A stretch of 64,000 nt of DNA, taken from Paraburkholderia bonniea. GTDB lineage: Bacteria > Pseudomonadota > Gammaproteobacteria > Burkholderiales > Burkholderiaceae. Below the pieces are notes generated by a model. That model worked only from the letters and a program-made list of their open reading frames with translations, was not told the origin of the DNA and made no database searches. Both the position numbers and the translations under genes were made by a program. The stretch spans positions 1-64,000 of the forward strand of contig NZ_QPEQ01000002.1 of assembly GCF_009455625.1 (NCBI RefSeq), written 5' to 3'. Positions within the stretch are counted from its first letter, which is position 1. Every line of letters starts with the position of its first letter. Shown here in pieces: positions 9,106 to 18,092 of the stretch.

Positions 9106-9954
9106 TTGGCCGTTACCCATGTTGTCGTAGACGACACTACTACCCACGCGGCTGCCGTTACATCCGGCAGCTCGTTTTATCTGGCGATGCGGATTTTGCC
9201 CGCGGCCCAGCGCGAGGCGATGTATCAGGTTTATGCGTTTTGCCGCGCGGTCGACGACATTGCCGATAGCACCTTGCCGCGTGCCGAACGCCAGGCACAG
9301 CTCGAACACTGGCGGGCCGATATCGACGCCTGCTATGCCGGTGTGCCCCCCGCCGCGTTACGCGCGCTAGCGCAGCAGATCCAGCGGTTTGCGCTGCAGC
9401 GGGCCGATTTCCACGCCATGATCGATGGCATGGCGATGGACGCCGCTGCTGATATCTGTGCGCCAGACGAAGCCACACTTGATCTCTATTGCGATCGCGT
9501 GGCCAGTGCCGCAGGCCGTCTATCGGTGAGGATATTCGGGATGCCAGAAGCGGCTGGCCTTGAGCTGTCGCATCACCTCGGCCGGGCGCTGCAACTTACC
9601 AACATCCTGCGTGATATCGACGAAGACGCCGGGATTCAACGCTGTTATCTCCCCCTCGAATTGCTCGAACGTGAAGGCATTTCTCCGGCTAGCCCCGCCA
9701 TGATTGCCGCGCATCCGGCGTTGCCACGCGTCTGCGCGAGCCTGGTGGAGCGGGCGCGGCAGCATTTTGCTCACGCTGAGCGTGTGATGGATGCCGCCAC
9801 GCGCGCTCAGGTGCGTGCGCCACGCATCATGTCCGGGGTTTACCGCTGCCTGCTTGAGCGCACCGTGCGGCGCGGTTTCGCCGCTCCCCGGACGAAACTC
9901 CGCAAGCCGCGCGCACGGCTGCTGTGGATCGTCGCTCGTTATATGTTTTTCTGA
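9106..9954 (+). CDS. hpnD: Presqualene diphosphate synthase HpnD
   Basis: HpnD condenses two farnesyl diphosphates to presqualene diphosphate, the first squalene-forming step in bacteria that use the HpnCDE route. I chose the TTG at 9106 because GGAGA lies five bases upstream and it gives 282 residues, the family's usual length. The first aspartate-rich motif is in CRAVDDIADS and the second in NILRDIDEDAG, followed by RCYLPLELL, all hallmarks of squalene/phytoene synthases. It is the first gene of hpnD-hpnE-shc-hpnG, with the hpnE start overlapping its stop (TGATG). Confidence 0.95.
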   Translation: MAVTHVVVDDTTTHAAAVTSGSSFYLAMRILPAAQREAMYQVYAFCRAVDDIADSTLPRAERQAQLEHWRADIDACYAGVPPAALRALAQQIQRFALQRADFHAMIDGMAMDAAADICAPDEATLDLYCDRVASAAGRLSVRIFGMPEAAGLELSHHLGRALQLTNILRDIDEDAGIQRCYLPLELLEREGISPASPAMIAAHPALPRVCASLVERARQHFAHAERVMDAATRAQVRAPRIMSGVYRCLLERTVRRGFAAPRTKLRKPRARLLWIVARYMFF

Positions 9955-11225
9955 TGTCAAAACTCGTTCATGTGATAGGCGCGGGCCTTGCCGGGCTCGC
10001 CGCAGCGGTTCAACTGCAACGCCGCGGCGCGCAGGTTGTGCTGCACGAAGCCGCGAATCAGGCCGGTGGCCGTTGCCGTTCTTACTACGACCGGGCGCTG
10101 GGCGCGACGATCGACAACGGCAATCATCTGGTGCTCTCAGGGAATCACGCGACGCTCAACTACGTCCGGGCGATTGGAGCGGCGGATCAACTCGTCGGCC
10201 CGGCGCAGCCGGAGTTCGCCTTTATGAATCTGGCGACGCAGGCGCGCTGGACCGTGCGCTTGTCGCCGGGCCGCTTGCCTGGATGGATTTTCGATCCGGG
10301 CGCGCGCGTGCCCGGCACCCGGGCTGCAGATTATCTGTCGCTGGCGCCGCTGTTGCTCGCGCGGCCGGGCCGCACGATGGCGCAAACCATGCGTTGCAAT
10401 GGCGTGCTGTGGGACCACTTGTTGCGCCCGTTGTTTCTTGCGGTGCTGAATGTCGAGCCACGTGACGGCACGGCCCAGCTTGCCGCGGCGGTGCTGCGCG
10501 AAACCCTTGCGGCTGGTGGTGCCGCTTGCCGCCCGCTGGTGGCGCGCAATGGCTTGGGCAGTGCCTTTATTGATCCGGCGCTACGCCTGCTACAGCATGG
10601 CGGCACGTCGATCCGGCTGGGCTCGCGGCTTAAGCACATCGAATTCAGCGAAAGCGGGCCGCAGCGGGCCGAGGCGTTGAATTTCGCCGAGCAACGCATC
10701 GTGCTTGAGCCCGGTCAGGCCGTGGTGCTGGCTGTGCCACCCAACATCGCGCACATGCTGGTGCCAGGCATTCAGACGCCGCAGCGTTTTTCCTCGATTG
10801 TGAATTTGCATTTCGCGGTTGAACCGCCGCCAGGGCTCGCGCCGCTTACCGGTCTGGTGAATGCCACTGCCGAATGGTTGTTCGCTTTTGACGGCCGCCT
10901 CTCGGTGACGATCAGTGGCGCGGACCGTTTGCTGGAGACAGCGCGCGAGGATCTGGCGAGGCTAGTCTGGGCCGAAGTAGCGCAGGTCGCTGGCCTGGCG
11001 CTGGAGCCGCTGCCCGCCTGGCAGGTCGTGATAGAAAAACGCGCGACCTTTGCCGCGTTGCCGCAGGAAGAAATGCGCCGCCCCGCGGCACGTACCCGCT
11101 GGAGCAATTTAATGCTGGCTGGTGACTGGACGGCCACTGGCTTGCCCGCAACGATCGAAGGAGCAATCCGCTCAGGCCAGAAGGCTGCGGATTTGCTGCT
11201 GAATGAACCGATGGACTCTCGATGA
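9954..11225 (+). CDS. hpnE: Hydroxysqualene dehydroxylase HpnE
   Basis: HpnE is an FAD-dependent amine-oxidase-like enzyme that reduces hydroxysqualene to squalene. The ATG at 9954, overlapping the hpnD stop, gives 423 residues starting MSKLVHVIGAGLAGLAAA. This is the Rossmann FAD-binding motif GxGxxG, followed by EAANQAGGRCRSYYD. The C-terminal end carries the second FAD region, MLAGDWTATGLPATIEGAIRSG. The earlier in-frame ATG would only prolong the overlap with hpnD. The downstream shc start overlaps its stop by four bases. Confidence 0.95.
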   Translation: MSKLVHVIGAGLAGLAAAVQLQRRGAQVVLHEAANQAGGRCRSYYDRALGATIDNGNHLVLSGNHATLNYVRAIGAADQLVGPAQPEFAFMNLATQARWTVRLSPGRLPGWIFDPGARVPGTRAADYLSLAPLLLARPGRTMAQTMRCNGVLWDHLLRPLFLAVLNVEPRDGTAQLAAAVLRETLAAGGAACRPLVARNGLGSAFIDPALRLLQHGGTSIRLGSRLKHIEFSESGPQRAEALNFAEQRIVLEPGQAVVLAVPPNIAHMLVPGIQTPQRFSSIVNLHFAVEPPPGLAPLTGLVNATAEWLFAFDGRLSVTISGADRLLETAREDLARLVWAEVAQVAGLALEPLPAWQVVIEKRATFAALPQEEMRRPAARTRWSNLMLAGDWTATGLPATIEGAIRSGQKAADLLLNEPMDSR

Positions 11226-13261
11226 ATGATCTTTCTGTGGCGTGGCGCAATGAATTGCTGAGCGCGCCTGATACGGACCCGTTGGCCATGTCCGCCGCTG
11301 CCAGCGCACTCGCTGGCAGCGGCAGCACGGACAGCGCTACCCTGGAGCAGGCCATCGAGCGCGCGAGTGATGCGTTGCTCGCAGCACAGTCCGCTGATGG
11401 CCATTGGGTTTTCGAGCTTGAAGCCGACGCGACGATTCCATCTGAATACGTGCTGCTGGTTCACTATCTGGGCGAAGCTCCCAACCTCGAACTCGAACAG
11501 AAGATCGCGCGCTATCTGCGTCGCATTCAGCTGCCGGATGGCGGCTGGCCGTTGTTTGCTGAAGGCGCGATGGACGTGAGTGCCAGCGTCAAGGCTTATT
11601 TCGCACTCAAGATGATTGGCGACGCGCCTGATGCTCCGCACATGTGCCGGGCCCGTGAGGCGATTTTGCAAAGCGGTGGTGCGGAAGCCGTCAACGTTTT
11701 CACGCGAATCTTGCTGGCGCTGTATGGCGTGGTGTCGTGGTACGCGGTGCCGATGATGCCTGCCGAGATCATGCTGTTGCCCAAGTGGTTTCCGTTTCAT
11801 CTATCGAAAGTGTCGTACTGGGCGCGAACCGTGATCGTGCCGCTGCTGGTGCTGCATGCCAAGCGTCCGGTCGCGCGTAATCCGCGTGGTGTGCGGCTCG
11901 ATGAGCTGTTTCGCGGTGCGCCGGTGACCACGGGTTTGCTGCCGCGCGCGGCGCACCAGCATCAGGGCTGGTTCCGTTTCTTCGGTGCGGTGGATGGCAC
12001 GCTGCGTCTGGTTGACGGCTTGTTTCCGGCGTACACGCGCGAGCGGGCGATCCAGGCCGCTCGCGCGTTCGTTGATGAACGGCTGAATGGCGAAGATGGC
12101 CTTGGCGCGATTTTTCCGGCGATGGCCAACGCGGTCATGATGTACGACGTGCTGGGGTATCCCGAAGATCATCCGCAGCGTGCCCAGGCCCGCCGCGCTA
12201 TCGACCGTCTGCTGGTAATCAAGGATGACGAAGCATATTGCCAGCCTTGTCTTTCGCCGGTATGGGACACCTCGCTGGCAGCGCACGCGTTGCTTGAAAC
12301 CGCGACGCCGCGCGCTGAACAAGCGGTGCAGCGCGGGCTGCAATGGCTACGCCCGCTCCAGGTGCTCGACGTGCGCGGCGACTGGATCTCGCGGCGGCCT
12401 GAGGTCCGGCCTGGCGGTTGGGCCTTCCAATACGCGAACCCGCACTACCCCGATGTGGATGACACGGCAGTCGTGGCGCTGGCGCTGCATCGTGCGGCTG
12501 TACTGAGCTCTTCTGAGATAGACCGTGAAGCGATTGCGCGCGCGCGCGAATGGGTCGTCGGGATGCAGAGCAGCGACGGTGGCTGGGGGGCCTTCGAGCC
12601 GGAAAATACCCAGTTTTATCTCAACAACATTCCGTTCTCGGATCATGGCGCGCTGCTTGATCCACCCACTGCGGATGTGTCGGGCCGCTGCCTGTCGATG
12701 CTGGCGCAACTCGGCGAGCAGCCCGCGACTAGCGAGCCTGCCCGGCGTGCGTTCGAGTATCTGCTCCGGGCTCAGGAAGCCGACGGTAGCTGGTATGGCC
12801 GCTGGGGCATGAATTACATCTATGGCACGTGGACGGCGCTGTGCGCGCTGAACAGCGCCGGGATGCCGCATGACGATGTGCGCATGCAGCGCGCGCTGCA
12901 ATGGCTGCTGTCGATTCAGAACGAAGACGGCGGTTGGGGCGAAGATGGCGCGAGCTACAAACTCGACTATCGCGGTTATGAGCGCGCGCCGAGCACCGCT
13001 TCACAGACCGCTTGGGCGCTGCTGGGGCTGATGGCCGCCGGCGCGGTGAATCATCCCGCCGTGGCGCGCGGCATCGCGTATCTGACGCAGCAACAGCAGG
13101 CACATGGGTTGTGGGATGAAACCCGTTTTAGTGCGACCGGGTTTCCGCGTGTGTTTTATCTGCGCTATCACGGCTACAGCAAATTTTTCCCGCTCTGGGC
13201 GCTGGCGCGCTACCGCAACTTGAAGCGCGATGGTGCGGTGCGCGTGACGGTGGGCCTGTGA
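11222..13261 (+). CDS. shc: Squalene-hopene cyclase
   Basis: This 679-residue enzyme cyclises squalene to hopene and diplopterol at the inner membrane. The catalytic aspartate motif DVDDTA is at about residues 411-416. Several QW-type repeats are visible, including LPDGGWPLF, SSDGGWGAFEPEN, EADGSWYGRWG and NEDGGWGEDG. Length and motif order are those of full-length bacterial SHC, also called HpnF. The start overlaps the hpnE stop (ATGA) and the stop overlaps the next ATG (TGATG), so the four genes are probably translated from a single messenger. Confidence 0.97.
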   Translation: MNDLSVAWRNELLSAPDTDPLAMSAAASALAGSGSTDSATLEQAIERASDALLAAQSADGHWVFELEADATIPSEYVLLVHYLGEAPNLELEQKIARYLRRIQLPDGGWPLFAEGAMDVSASVKAYFALKMIGDAPDAPHMCRAREAILQSGGAEAVNVFTRILLALYGVVSWYAVPMMPAEIMLLPKWFPFHLSKVSYWARTVIVPLLVLHAKRPVARNPRGVRLDELFRGAPVTTGLLPRAAHQHQGWFRFFGAVDGTLRLVDGLFPAYTRERAIQAARAFVDERLNGEDGLGAIFPAMANAVMMYDVLGYPEDHPQRAQARRAIDRLLVIKDDEAYCQPCLSPVWDTSLAAHALLETATPRAEQAVQRGLQWLRPLQVLDVRGDWISRRPEVRPGGWAFQYANPHYPDVDDTAVVALALHRAAVLSSSEIDREAIARAREWVVGMQSSDGGWGAFEPENTQFYLNNIPFSDHGALLDPPTADVSGRCLSMLAQLGEQPATSEPARRAFEYLLRAQEADGSWYGRWGMNYIYGTWTALCALNSAGMPHDDVRMQRALQWLLSIQNEDGGWGEDGASYKLDYRGYERAPSTASQTAWALLGLMAAGAVNHPAVARGIAYLTQQQQAHGLWDETRFSATGFPRVFYLRYHGYSKFFPLWALARYRNLKRDGAVRVTVGL

Positions 13262-13980
13262 TGACGCAAGCCAACGTCAAGCAATCCACCACGGCCGCGC
13301 TGCCGCTGATTGCCGTCACCGGGATGGCGTTCGAAGCGCAGATCGTGCGCGGCGAGGGCGTCGAAGTGGTGTATGGGGTTCAGGCTGGGGTGCTGAGGCA
13401 GGCTCTGGCCGAGGCGGTGGCCCGTGGCTGTAGCGGCATCATCAGTATTGGCACAGCAGGGGGGCTGTCACCTGAACTCGCACCGGGCGCGCTGCTGGTG
13501 GCGGATGCCGTGGAAGGCCCGTTAGGGCGTTACCCCACCGATCCAGCGTGGTCGGCGCGTTTGATGGCGGCGCTGATGGCGACGTCATTGGCCGGGAAGA
13601 CTCAACGCGGCCTGCTGCTGGCCGCGATTGCGCCCTTGCTGAGCGCAGCGGATAAAACCTCGCTGCATCGGGTAACCGGCGCAGATGCGGTGGATATGGA
13701 GTCGTATATCGCGGCAGAGGTGGCTCAAGCGCATGGGCTGCCATTCGCGGCATGCCGGACGATTGTGGACCCAGCCTGGCGCACGTTGCCGAAAGCGGCG
13801 ATGGCCGGTTTGCTGCCCGATGGCAGCACGGCTGTGCTGCCAGTGTTGCGGGAGCTATTGCGTGAGCCATCGCAGCTTGGGGCGCTGCTGCGTGTGGCTG
13901 CCGATGCGCGTGCCGCGCGTTCGACCCTGGTGCAGGCACGCCAGGTGCTGGCCGAAACGGGCGCGTTGTATTCAGTTTGA
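13261..13980 (+). CDS. hpnG: Hopanoid-associated phosphorylase HpnG
   Basis: This 239-residue protein belongs to the nucleoside phosphorylase family (MTA/SAH nucleosidase-like). In hopanoid producers HpnG removes adenine from adenosylhopane to give ribosylhopane. Visible family features are IISIGTAGGLSPEL (phosphate and base loop) and GADAVDMESYIAAEVA, which holds the conserved Met-Glu that binds ribose. A GTG three bases upstream is an alternative start. It is the last gene of the operon and is followed by an 11-bp inverted repeat. Confidence 0.92.
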   Translation: MTQANVKQSTTAALPLIAVTGMAFEAQIVRGEGVEVVYGVQAGVLRQALAEAVARGCSGIISIGTAGGLSPELAPGALLVADAVEGPLGRYPTDPAWSARLMAALMATSLAGKTQRGLLLAAIAPLLSAADKTSLHRVTGADAVDMESYIAAEVAQAHGLPFAACRTIVDPAWRTLPKAAMAGLLPDGSTAVLPVLRELLREPSQLGALLRVAADARAARSTLVQARQVLAETGALYSV

Positions 13981-13988
13981 TTGACTGG

Positions 13989-14020
13989 GCTGGGTTGAGT
14001 TGTGCCCAGCTCAACCCAGC
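13989..14020. terminator. Inverted repeat between convergent hpnG and RIO kinase genes
   Basis: GCTGGGTTGAG and CTCAACCCAGC form an 11-bp perfect stem with a 10-base loop. No T-tract follows, so it is a weaker, probably bidirectional terminator. Confidence 0.6.
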
Positions 14021-14049
14021 GCAATGGCACGTAGTAGCGCTACGCCACG

Positions 14050-14892
14050 TTATTCCTGCAAACGGCGCAACCGCTCGTTTTCTTCCAGACGTGTTTCTTC
14101 GAGTTCGTGCAGCACGCTTTCCAGGTCGACTGGGGTGGTGTCTGCTTCGACCTGGCCCGTCAGTTCAGTTTCGACATGTAATGCACCGGCCTCGAAGCGC
14201 TGCCAGATTTCTTCGCCATAACGCGCGCTGAGAAGCTGCGGCGCGAACTGGCCAAAATAGCTCGCCAGGTTATCGACGTCACGTTTGAGCATCGCGGCGG
14301 CTTCGTTATTGCCCGCTGCATCCACTGCCTGAGGCAAGTCGATAATCACCGGGCCGTCTGCTGCCAGCAGGATGTTGTATTCCGACAGGTCGCCGTGAAT
14401 CACTCCAGCGCACAGCATGCGCACCACCTGGTTGAGCAGCATCGCGTGGAGTTCCAGCGCGCGCGCTTCGGTCAGTGCGACATCGTTCAGGCGCGGTGCA
14501 ACATCGCCGGCCTCATCGAGCACTAGCTCCATTAGCAGCACGCCATCCGTGCAGATATACGGCTGGGGTACCCGCACTCCCGCATTGGCGAGGCGGAACA
14601 ACGCATCGACTTCCGCGTTCTGCCACAACTCTTCCTGCATCTGGCGGCCGTAGCGTGTGCCTTTTTGCAGCGCCCGTGCCTGGCGGCTGTTCTTGACCTT
14701 GCGTCCTTCCGTATAAGACGTTGCCTGGCGAAAGCTGCGCTGCTTCGCATCTTTGTAGACCTTCGCGCAACGTGTGGCGTCACCACTGCGCACGACATAC
14801 ACCGTCGCTTCCTTGCCACTCATCAACTGACCAATGACTTCGTCAATCAGGCCTTCTTCGAGCAAGGGGAGGAGCCGCTTTGGAACTTTCAT
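14050..14892 (-). CDS. RIO1-family serine/threonine protein kinase
   Basis: This 280-residue protein shows the RIO kinase core. LMSGKEATVYVVRS is a glycine-poor nucleotide loop, and the ATP-binding lysine is in CAKVYKD. The catalytic loop is HGDLSEYNILL and the metal-binding Asp is in VIIDLPQAVDA. RIO kinases are atypical protein kinases; the archaeal and eukaryotic forms act in ribosome maturation, while bacterial substrates are poorly known. A C-terminal acidic tail (about 245-280) follows the fold. It is convergent to the hopanoid operon and appears to be a single gene. Confidence 0.9.
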   Translation of the reverse strand: MKVPKRLLPLLEEGLIDEVIGQLMSGKEATVYVVRSGDATRCAKVYKDAKQRSFRQATSYTEGRKVKNSRQARALQKGTRYGRQMQEELWQNAEVDALFRLANAGVRVPQPYICTDGVLLMELVLDEAGDVAPRLNDVALTEARALELHAMLLNQVVRMLCAGVIHGDLSEYNILLAADGPVIIDLPQAVDAAGNNEAAAMLKRDVDNLASYFGQFAPQLLSARYGEEIWQRFEAGALHVETELTGQVEADTTPVDLESVLHELEETRLEENERLRRLQE

Positions 14893-15087
14893 GCTGGCGT
14901 CCTGAGGACGTCACAGGGTGACGGCAGTGAGGGGTGGGCAAACCGGTTGAACCACGGTTGTGGCGAGGCGCTGTGTGGTGCTGGCAGGCGGGCGGAAGAG
15001 AAGAGAGAGGGGATCGGGAGAAAAGTCATGCCGGATTATAAGGGCGCAGCGGCCAGTCAGGGGCCGCTGCGCGGGAGGCTGCTGCAT

Positions 15088-16791
15088 CTACGATGCCGGG
15101 CGGCCCAGAACGCGAATCTGCCAGGACGTCACCACTGCATTGCCATCGGATGACGGGTCGAGCACGTCCATCACCTGAAGTTTCCAGATGCCCTTGGAGG
15201 CTTCATCGAGGAATGCATTGCTGGCAAGCAGATCAATCACGAAGCCGTCTGGTGCCGGCATCAGCAGCGTGAGTGCGGGCAGCACAATGCTGCGCGTGCC
15301 GGAAGGAGACACCAGTGCGACGCGTAGATTGCCGGGGATCTTGTGCGTGGTTTTAAGCCGGATTTGCACGGTGTCGCATCGCAGGTTGTCATCCAGCGAA
15401 ATCGTCGAATAGCCGTCGCTCCCGCTGCGATACGGAATCGCCACGGGCTTGCTGATCGACGATTGCCATGCGCTAAAACGCGGTGCGGGTAAGGGGGCGA
15501 AATGCTGGGCGACAGTGACCGCGCGCGTCGCGTCGACCAGGCCGAAGCCGTACCAGTTGCTAAACGCGTGCCCCGCTGCGTTAGTGACCCAGCCGCTGTC
15601 CAGCGTGATGTTTTGCCAGCGAAGATCAGTGCGGTCGGGATCAATTTTTTTCGCCGTGCTCGCCAGGATGTATTTGATATCCCACCACGACAGCTTGGGG
15701 TTGACCTGCAGCATCAGCGCTGCCACGCCCGTTACGGTTGGGGTGGCGGCGGCTGTGCCATTGAAACGCGCGGTGTAGTTGCAGTGCGGGTCAATGGCCG
15801 AGTGGCTGCCATTGTCGAGTGCGTTGAAATGACTGTCGCTTTGATGCAAGCCTTGGTCACACCCCGGTGCATCGGCCGTCACGATGCCGGGCTCAAACGC
15901 GGCGGCTGGCAACTGCTGCACTTGAGCGGGCGTTTCGTTTTGCAGCCGGTATGCGCGTTGTGAGCCGGCTTCGCCGCCGAGCCCAGACACCCACAGCACT
16001 GAGCCTGTGCTTGAGTAAGAGCTTTTGCGGCCCAGCGCATTGACTGCCGCGACGGTCACGGATAACGGATTCGAGTTGACGAGATCAACGCCTGCCGAGA
16101 CGCAACCGACACCAGAACCACGCGTGGTCTCAGCACACAGTGAGGGCGTCGTGTTGGGCCCGAGCGTCAGAAATGAATTGCCTGACGCCTTGAACATCAA
16201 GGTCTGCTCAGGATTGCTCAGTTGAGCGTCGTCGTGCCGGATCTGGGTGAGCGAATACGGCAAAAAGAGCGGTGCTTGATCGTCCGTGCGGCGGTTAACC
16301 AGACGTGGCGCGGGCGTGTTGGAGGGAACGTTGGCGGACAGGTCAAGGATTTTGGCATCGGGCGCGATACCCCGGCCGCCTTTCCCGTTGCCCGCCGTGG
16401 CCGCGATGATGGCCGCCACCGCCGTAGCGTGCATGGTGACGGCGGGCTGGGATGAGGTGTTGTGCTCATGCGGCAGCACCATGTTGTTCACCAGGTCTTC
16501 GTGGTCTGCATCTGCCATGCCCTGATCCAGCAGACCGACGGTGACGCCTTTGCCGGTGATGCCCTGTTCGAACAGCGTGCCCATGTTCAGATCGACTCCC
16601 GGCACTGGCCGGACATCGCTGAATACCGCTTGGCCGGTGTTCTTCAGATGCCATTGATATTTGACTAGAGGATCGTTCTCCGGCTTGGGTTTGCCGGTCA
16701 CCTTTGAGCAGCCCGTCAGGCTGGCGAGCGACGCAAGCCCTATGCCAAGGGCGCAGAGCATGAAGCGTGGGCGAGCTGTTTGGGTGGTCAT
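15088..16791 (-). CDS. S8 (subtilisin/kexin-like) peptidase homologue with P domain, catalytic Ser replaced by Ala
   Basis: This 567-residue protein has a lipoprotein-type signal (ASLTGC at about residues 23-28). The subtilase domain spans about 75-420 and shows the Asp motif GLLDQGMADADHEDL, the His motif MHATAVAAIIAA, and the oxyanion Asn in SGNSF. In the serine motif, where the family has GTSxAxP, this protein has GTAAATPTVTG, with codon GCC at the catalytic position. The C-terminal 140 residues form a proprotein-convertase P domain. It may be an inactive binding protein. The Ivy gene lies directly upstream in the same direction. Confidence 0.9.
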   Translation of the reverse strand: MTTQTARPRFMLCALGIGLASLASLTGCSKVTGKPKPENDPLVKYQWHLKNTGQAVFSDVRPVPGVDLNMGTLFEQGITGKGVTVGLLDQGMADADHEDLVNNMVLPHEHNTSSQPAVTMHATAVAAIIAATAGNGKGGRGIAPDAKILDLSANVPSNTPAPRLVNRRTDDQAPLFLPYSLTQIRHDDAQLSNPEQTLMFKASGNSFLTLGPNTTPSLCAETTRGSGVGCVSAGVDLVNSNPLSVTVAAVNALGRKSSYSSTGSVLWVSGLGGEAGSQRAYRLQNETPAQVQQLPAAAFEPGIVTADAPGCDQGLHQSDSHFNALDNGSHSAIDPHCNYTARFNGTAAATPTVTGVAALMLQVNPKLSWWDIKYILASTAKKIDPDRTDLRWQNITLDSGWVTNAAGHAFSNWYGFGLVDATRAVTVAQHFAPLPAPRFSAWQSSISKPVAIPYRSGSDGYSTISLDDNLRCDTVQIRLKTTHKIPGNLRVALVSPSGTRSIVLPALTLLMPAPDGFVIDLLASNAFLDEASKGIWKLQVMDVLDPSSDGNAVVTSWQIRVLGRPAS

Positions 16792-16880
16792 GTTGATGGT
16801 GCTTTCAAGCAGGCAGGCAGATAAGCCGATGAAGGAGCAGGGGGTAATGCTGGCCGGCAGCGTACTGCCGGCCAGGGAAA

Positions 16881-17417
16881 TTACTTCCAGTCTGGATCTG
16901 TTTTGAGCTGATCTGTCAGATAGGTTTTGAGGGCGGCGTCCGGCTTGCCAAACCAGCGATAAGTAGCGAACTTGCTGGGCGTGCTAACGGCGTCGGGCGT
17001 GTCTTTGACGGTAACTTGCAGGCCCCATGCCTGGCGCTTGTCTTCGCTGAACAGTCCGAGAAAGCGGTTATTGCCGCAGTCGTGTTGCTTGCACATCGAA
17101 CCACTGATGTAGGTGGCGTTTCCAATCCTGGCGGTCGAATAAGGCGAGCTTGTGGCATTGCGCGCTTTGCTGATCCAGCTCGGTACGCGCTTCTCATTCT
17201 TCAGCATGGCTTTCCAGGCAGCCTGATAGGGCTTTTGTTCGGGCAGTTCGCTGAATACGGCGGGCGTGGCGCTCGCGGCGGCTGTCGTTGGTGCGGCGCT
17301 AGCCGGAAGTGCGCAGGCTCCCGCGACGATAGCGAAACCGAGGGCGACCCGGTGAAGCGTTTTGAATGTCCGGCCTGGCAAAGTAGTGAGGCCGGTGAGG
17401 CGCTTGGATAGTGTCAT
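16881..17417 (-). CDS. Inhibitor of vertebrate lysozyme (Ivy) family protein
   Basis: This 178-residue protein has an N-terminal signal peptide with a hydrophobic run about residues 25-42 ending ASA. It contains the Ivy loop CKQHDCGNNR, in which the family's central His, flanked by two cysteines, plugs the lysozyme active site. Ivy proteins sit in the periplasm and block host C-type lysozyme or control the cell's own murein-cutting enzymes. The gene lies 89 bases upstream of the S8 homologue on the same strand, and the two may be co-transcribed. The length fits the family once the signal is removed. Confidence 0.88.
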   Translation of the reverse strand: MTLSKRLTGLTTLPGRTFKTLHRVALGFAIVAGACALPASAAPTTAAASATPAVFSELPEQKPYQAAWKAMLKNEKRVPSWISKARNATSSPYSTARIGNATYISGSMCKQHDCGNNRFLGLFSEDKRQAWGLQVTVKDTPDAVSTPSKFATYRWFGKPDAALKTYLTDQLKTDPDWK

Positions 17418-18092
17418 GGCGTTGTTGCTCCAGTAACGGGTTAATCAAGGTAGTTAGGTTAAGTCTTGCTGCGGCACTGTTGTGTGCTGTTGCACCGGGC
17501 GAAACCGGGGCGGCGGTGCCGAAGCGCGGCAAAACTAGCATGGCGTGTCTAGATAGCATCCCAAATTAGGCGTTTGATCTGGAGCAGGCCCATGCACCGA
17601 AGCTGAGGGAGGTGATGCCTGCGTCCAGCGAGTCTCGATATGCCTGATGCGTTGATGAGTCGGGCGGTGTTTTCTGCTGAATCGCTTCCTGAAGCAAACA
17701 TTTTTGGGGCGCTTTATTGCTTTGGGTGCTGTCTTGGTAACGGACGTGTCTGGCTCGTTCCCATTGGCGTGTAAAAGCCTGAGTGGCACGGAGAGTGTCT
17801 GGCGTTTTAGCGCGATATCGGCTAATCCATCGTGGATTTTCACAATCTCGCGCTTGTGCTCGGCTTTGGGCTCGCTGTTGTTCGCTGCCTTTGAGGTGAA
17901 ACCGGTAGTTAATAAAGTGGTTTGCCTGCCTAAAATAACTTGACCATTGCAGATGAGTTGAGAAATTCACTACAGCTCTGCAAGGTGAAAGTTGCTGGAG
18001 GTTTTTCTCTATAAATAATTCAACAAATGATTGCGCAGCCAATTTTTGAGATTTATTATTGGCCTTTATTTGAATTAATAAAGGGAGATTAA
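17418..18092. other. Intergenic region with rising AT content
   Basis: I see no supportable gene. A 158-codon frame on the minus strand (17566-18042) has no family features. The final 100 bases are AT-rich and end in AAAGGGAGATTAA, a good ribosome-binding site for the next gene. Confidence 0.45.

Noticed and set aside
17566..18042. Minus-strand 158-codon frame
   Set aside because: No ribosome-binding site, domain or consistent codon bias; it spans the likely promoter region of the cdh gene.
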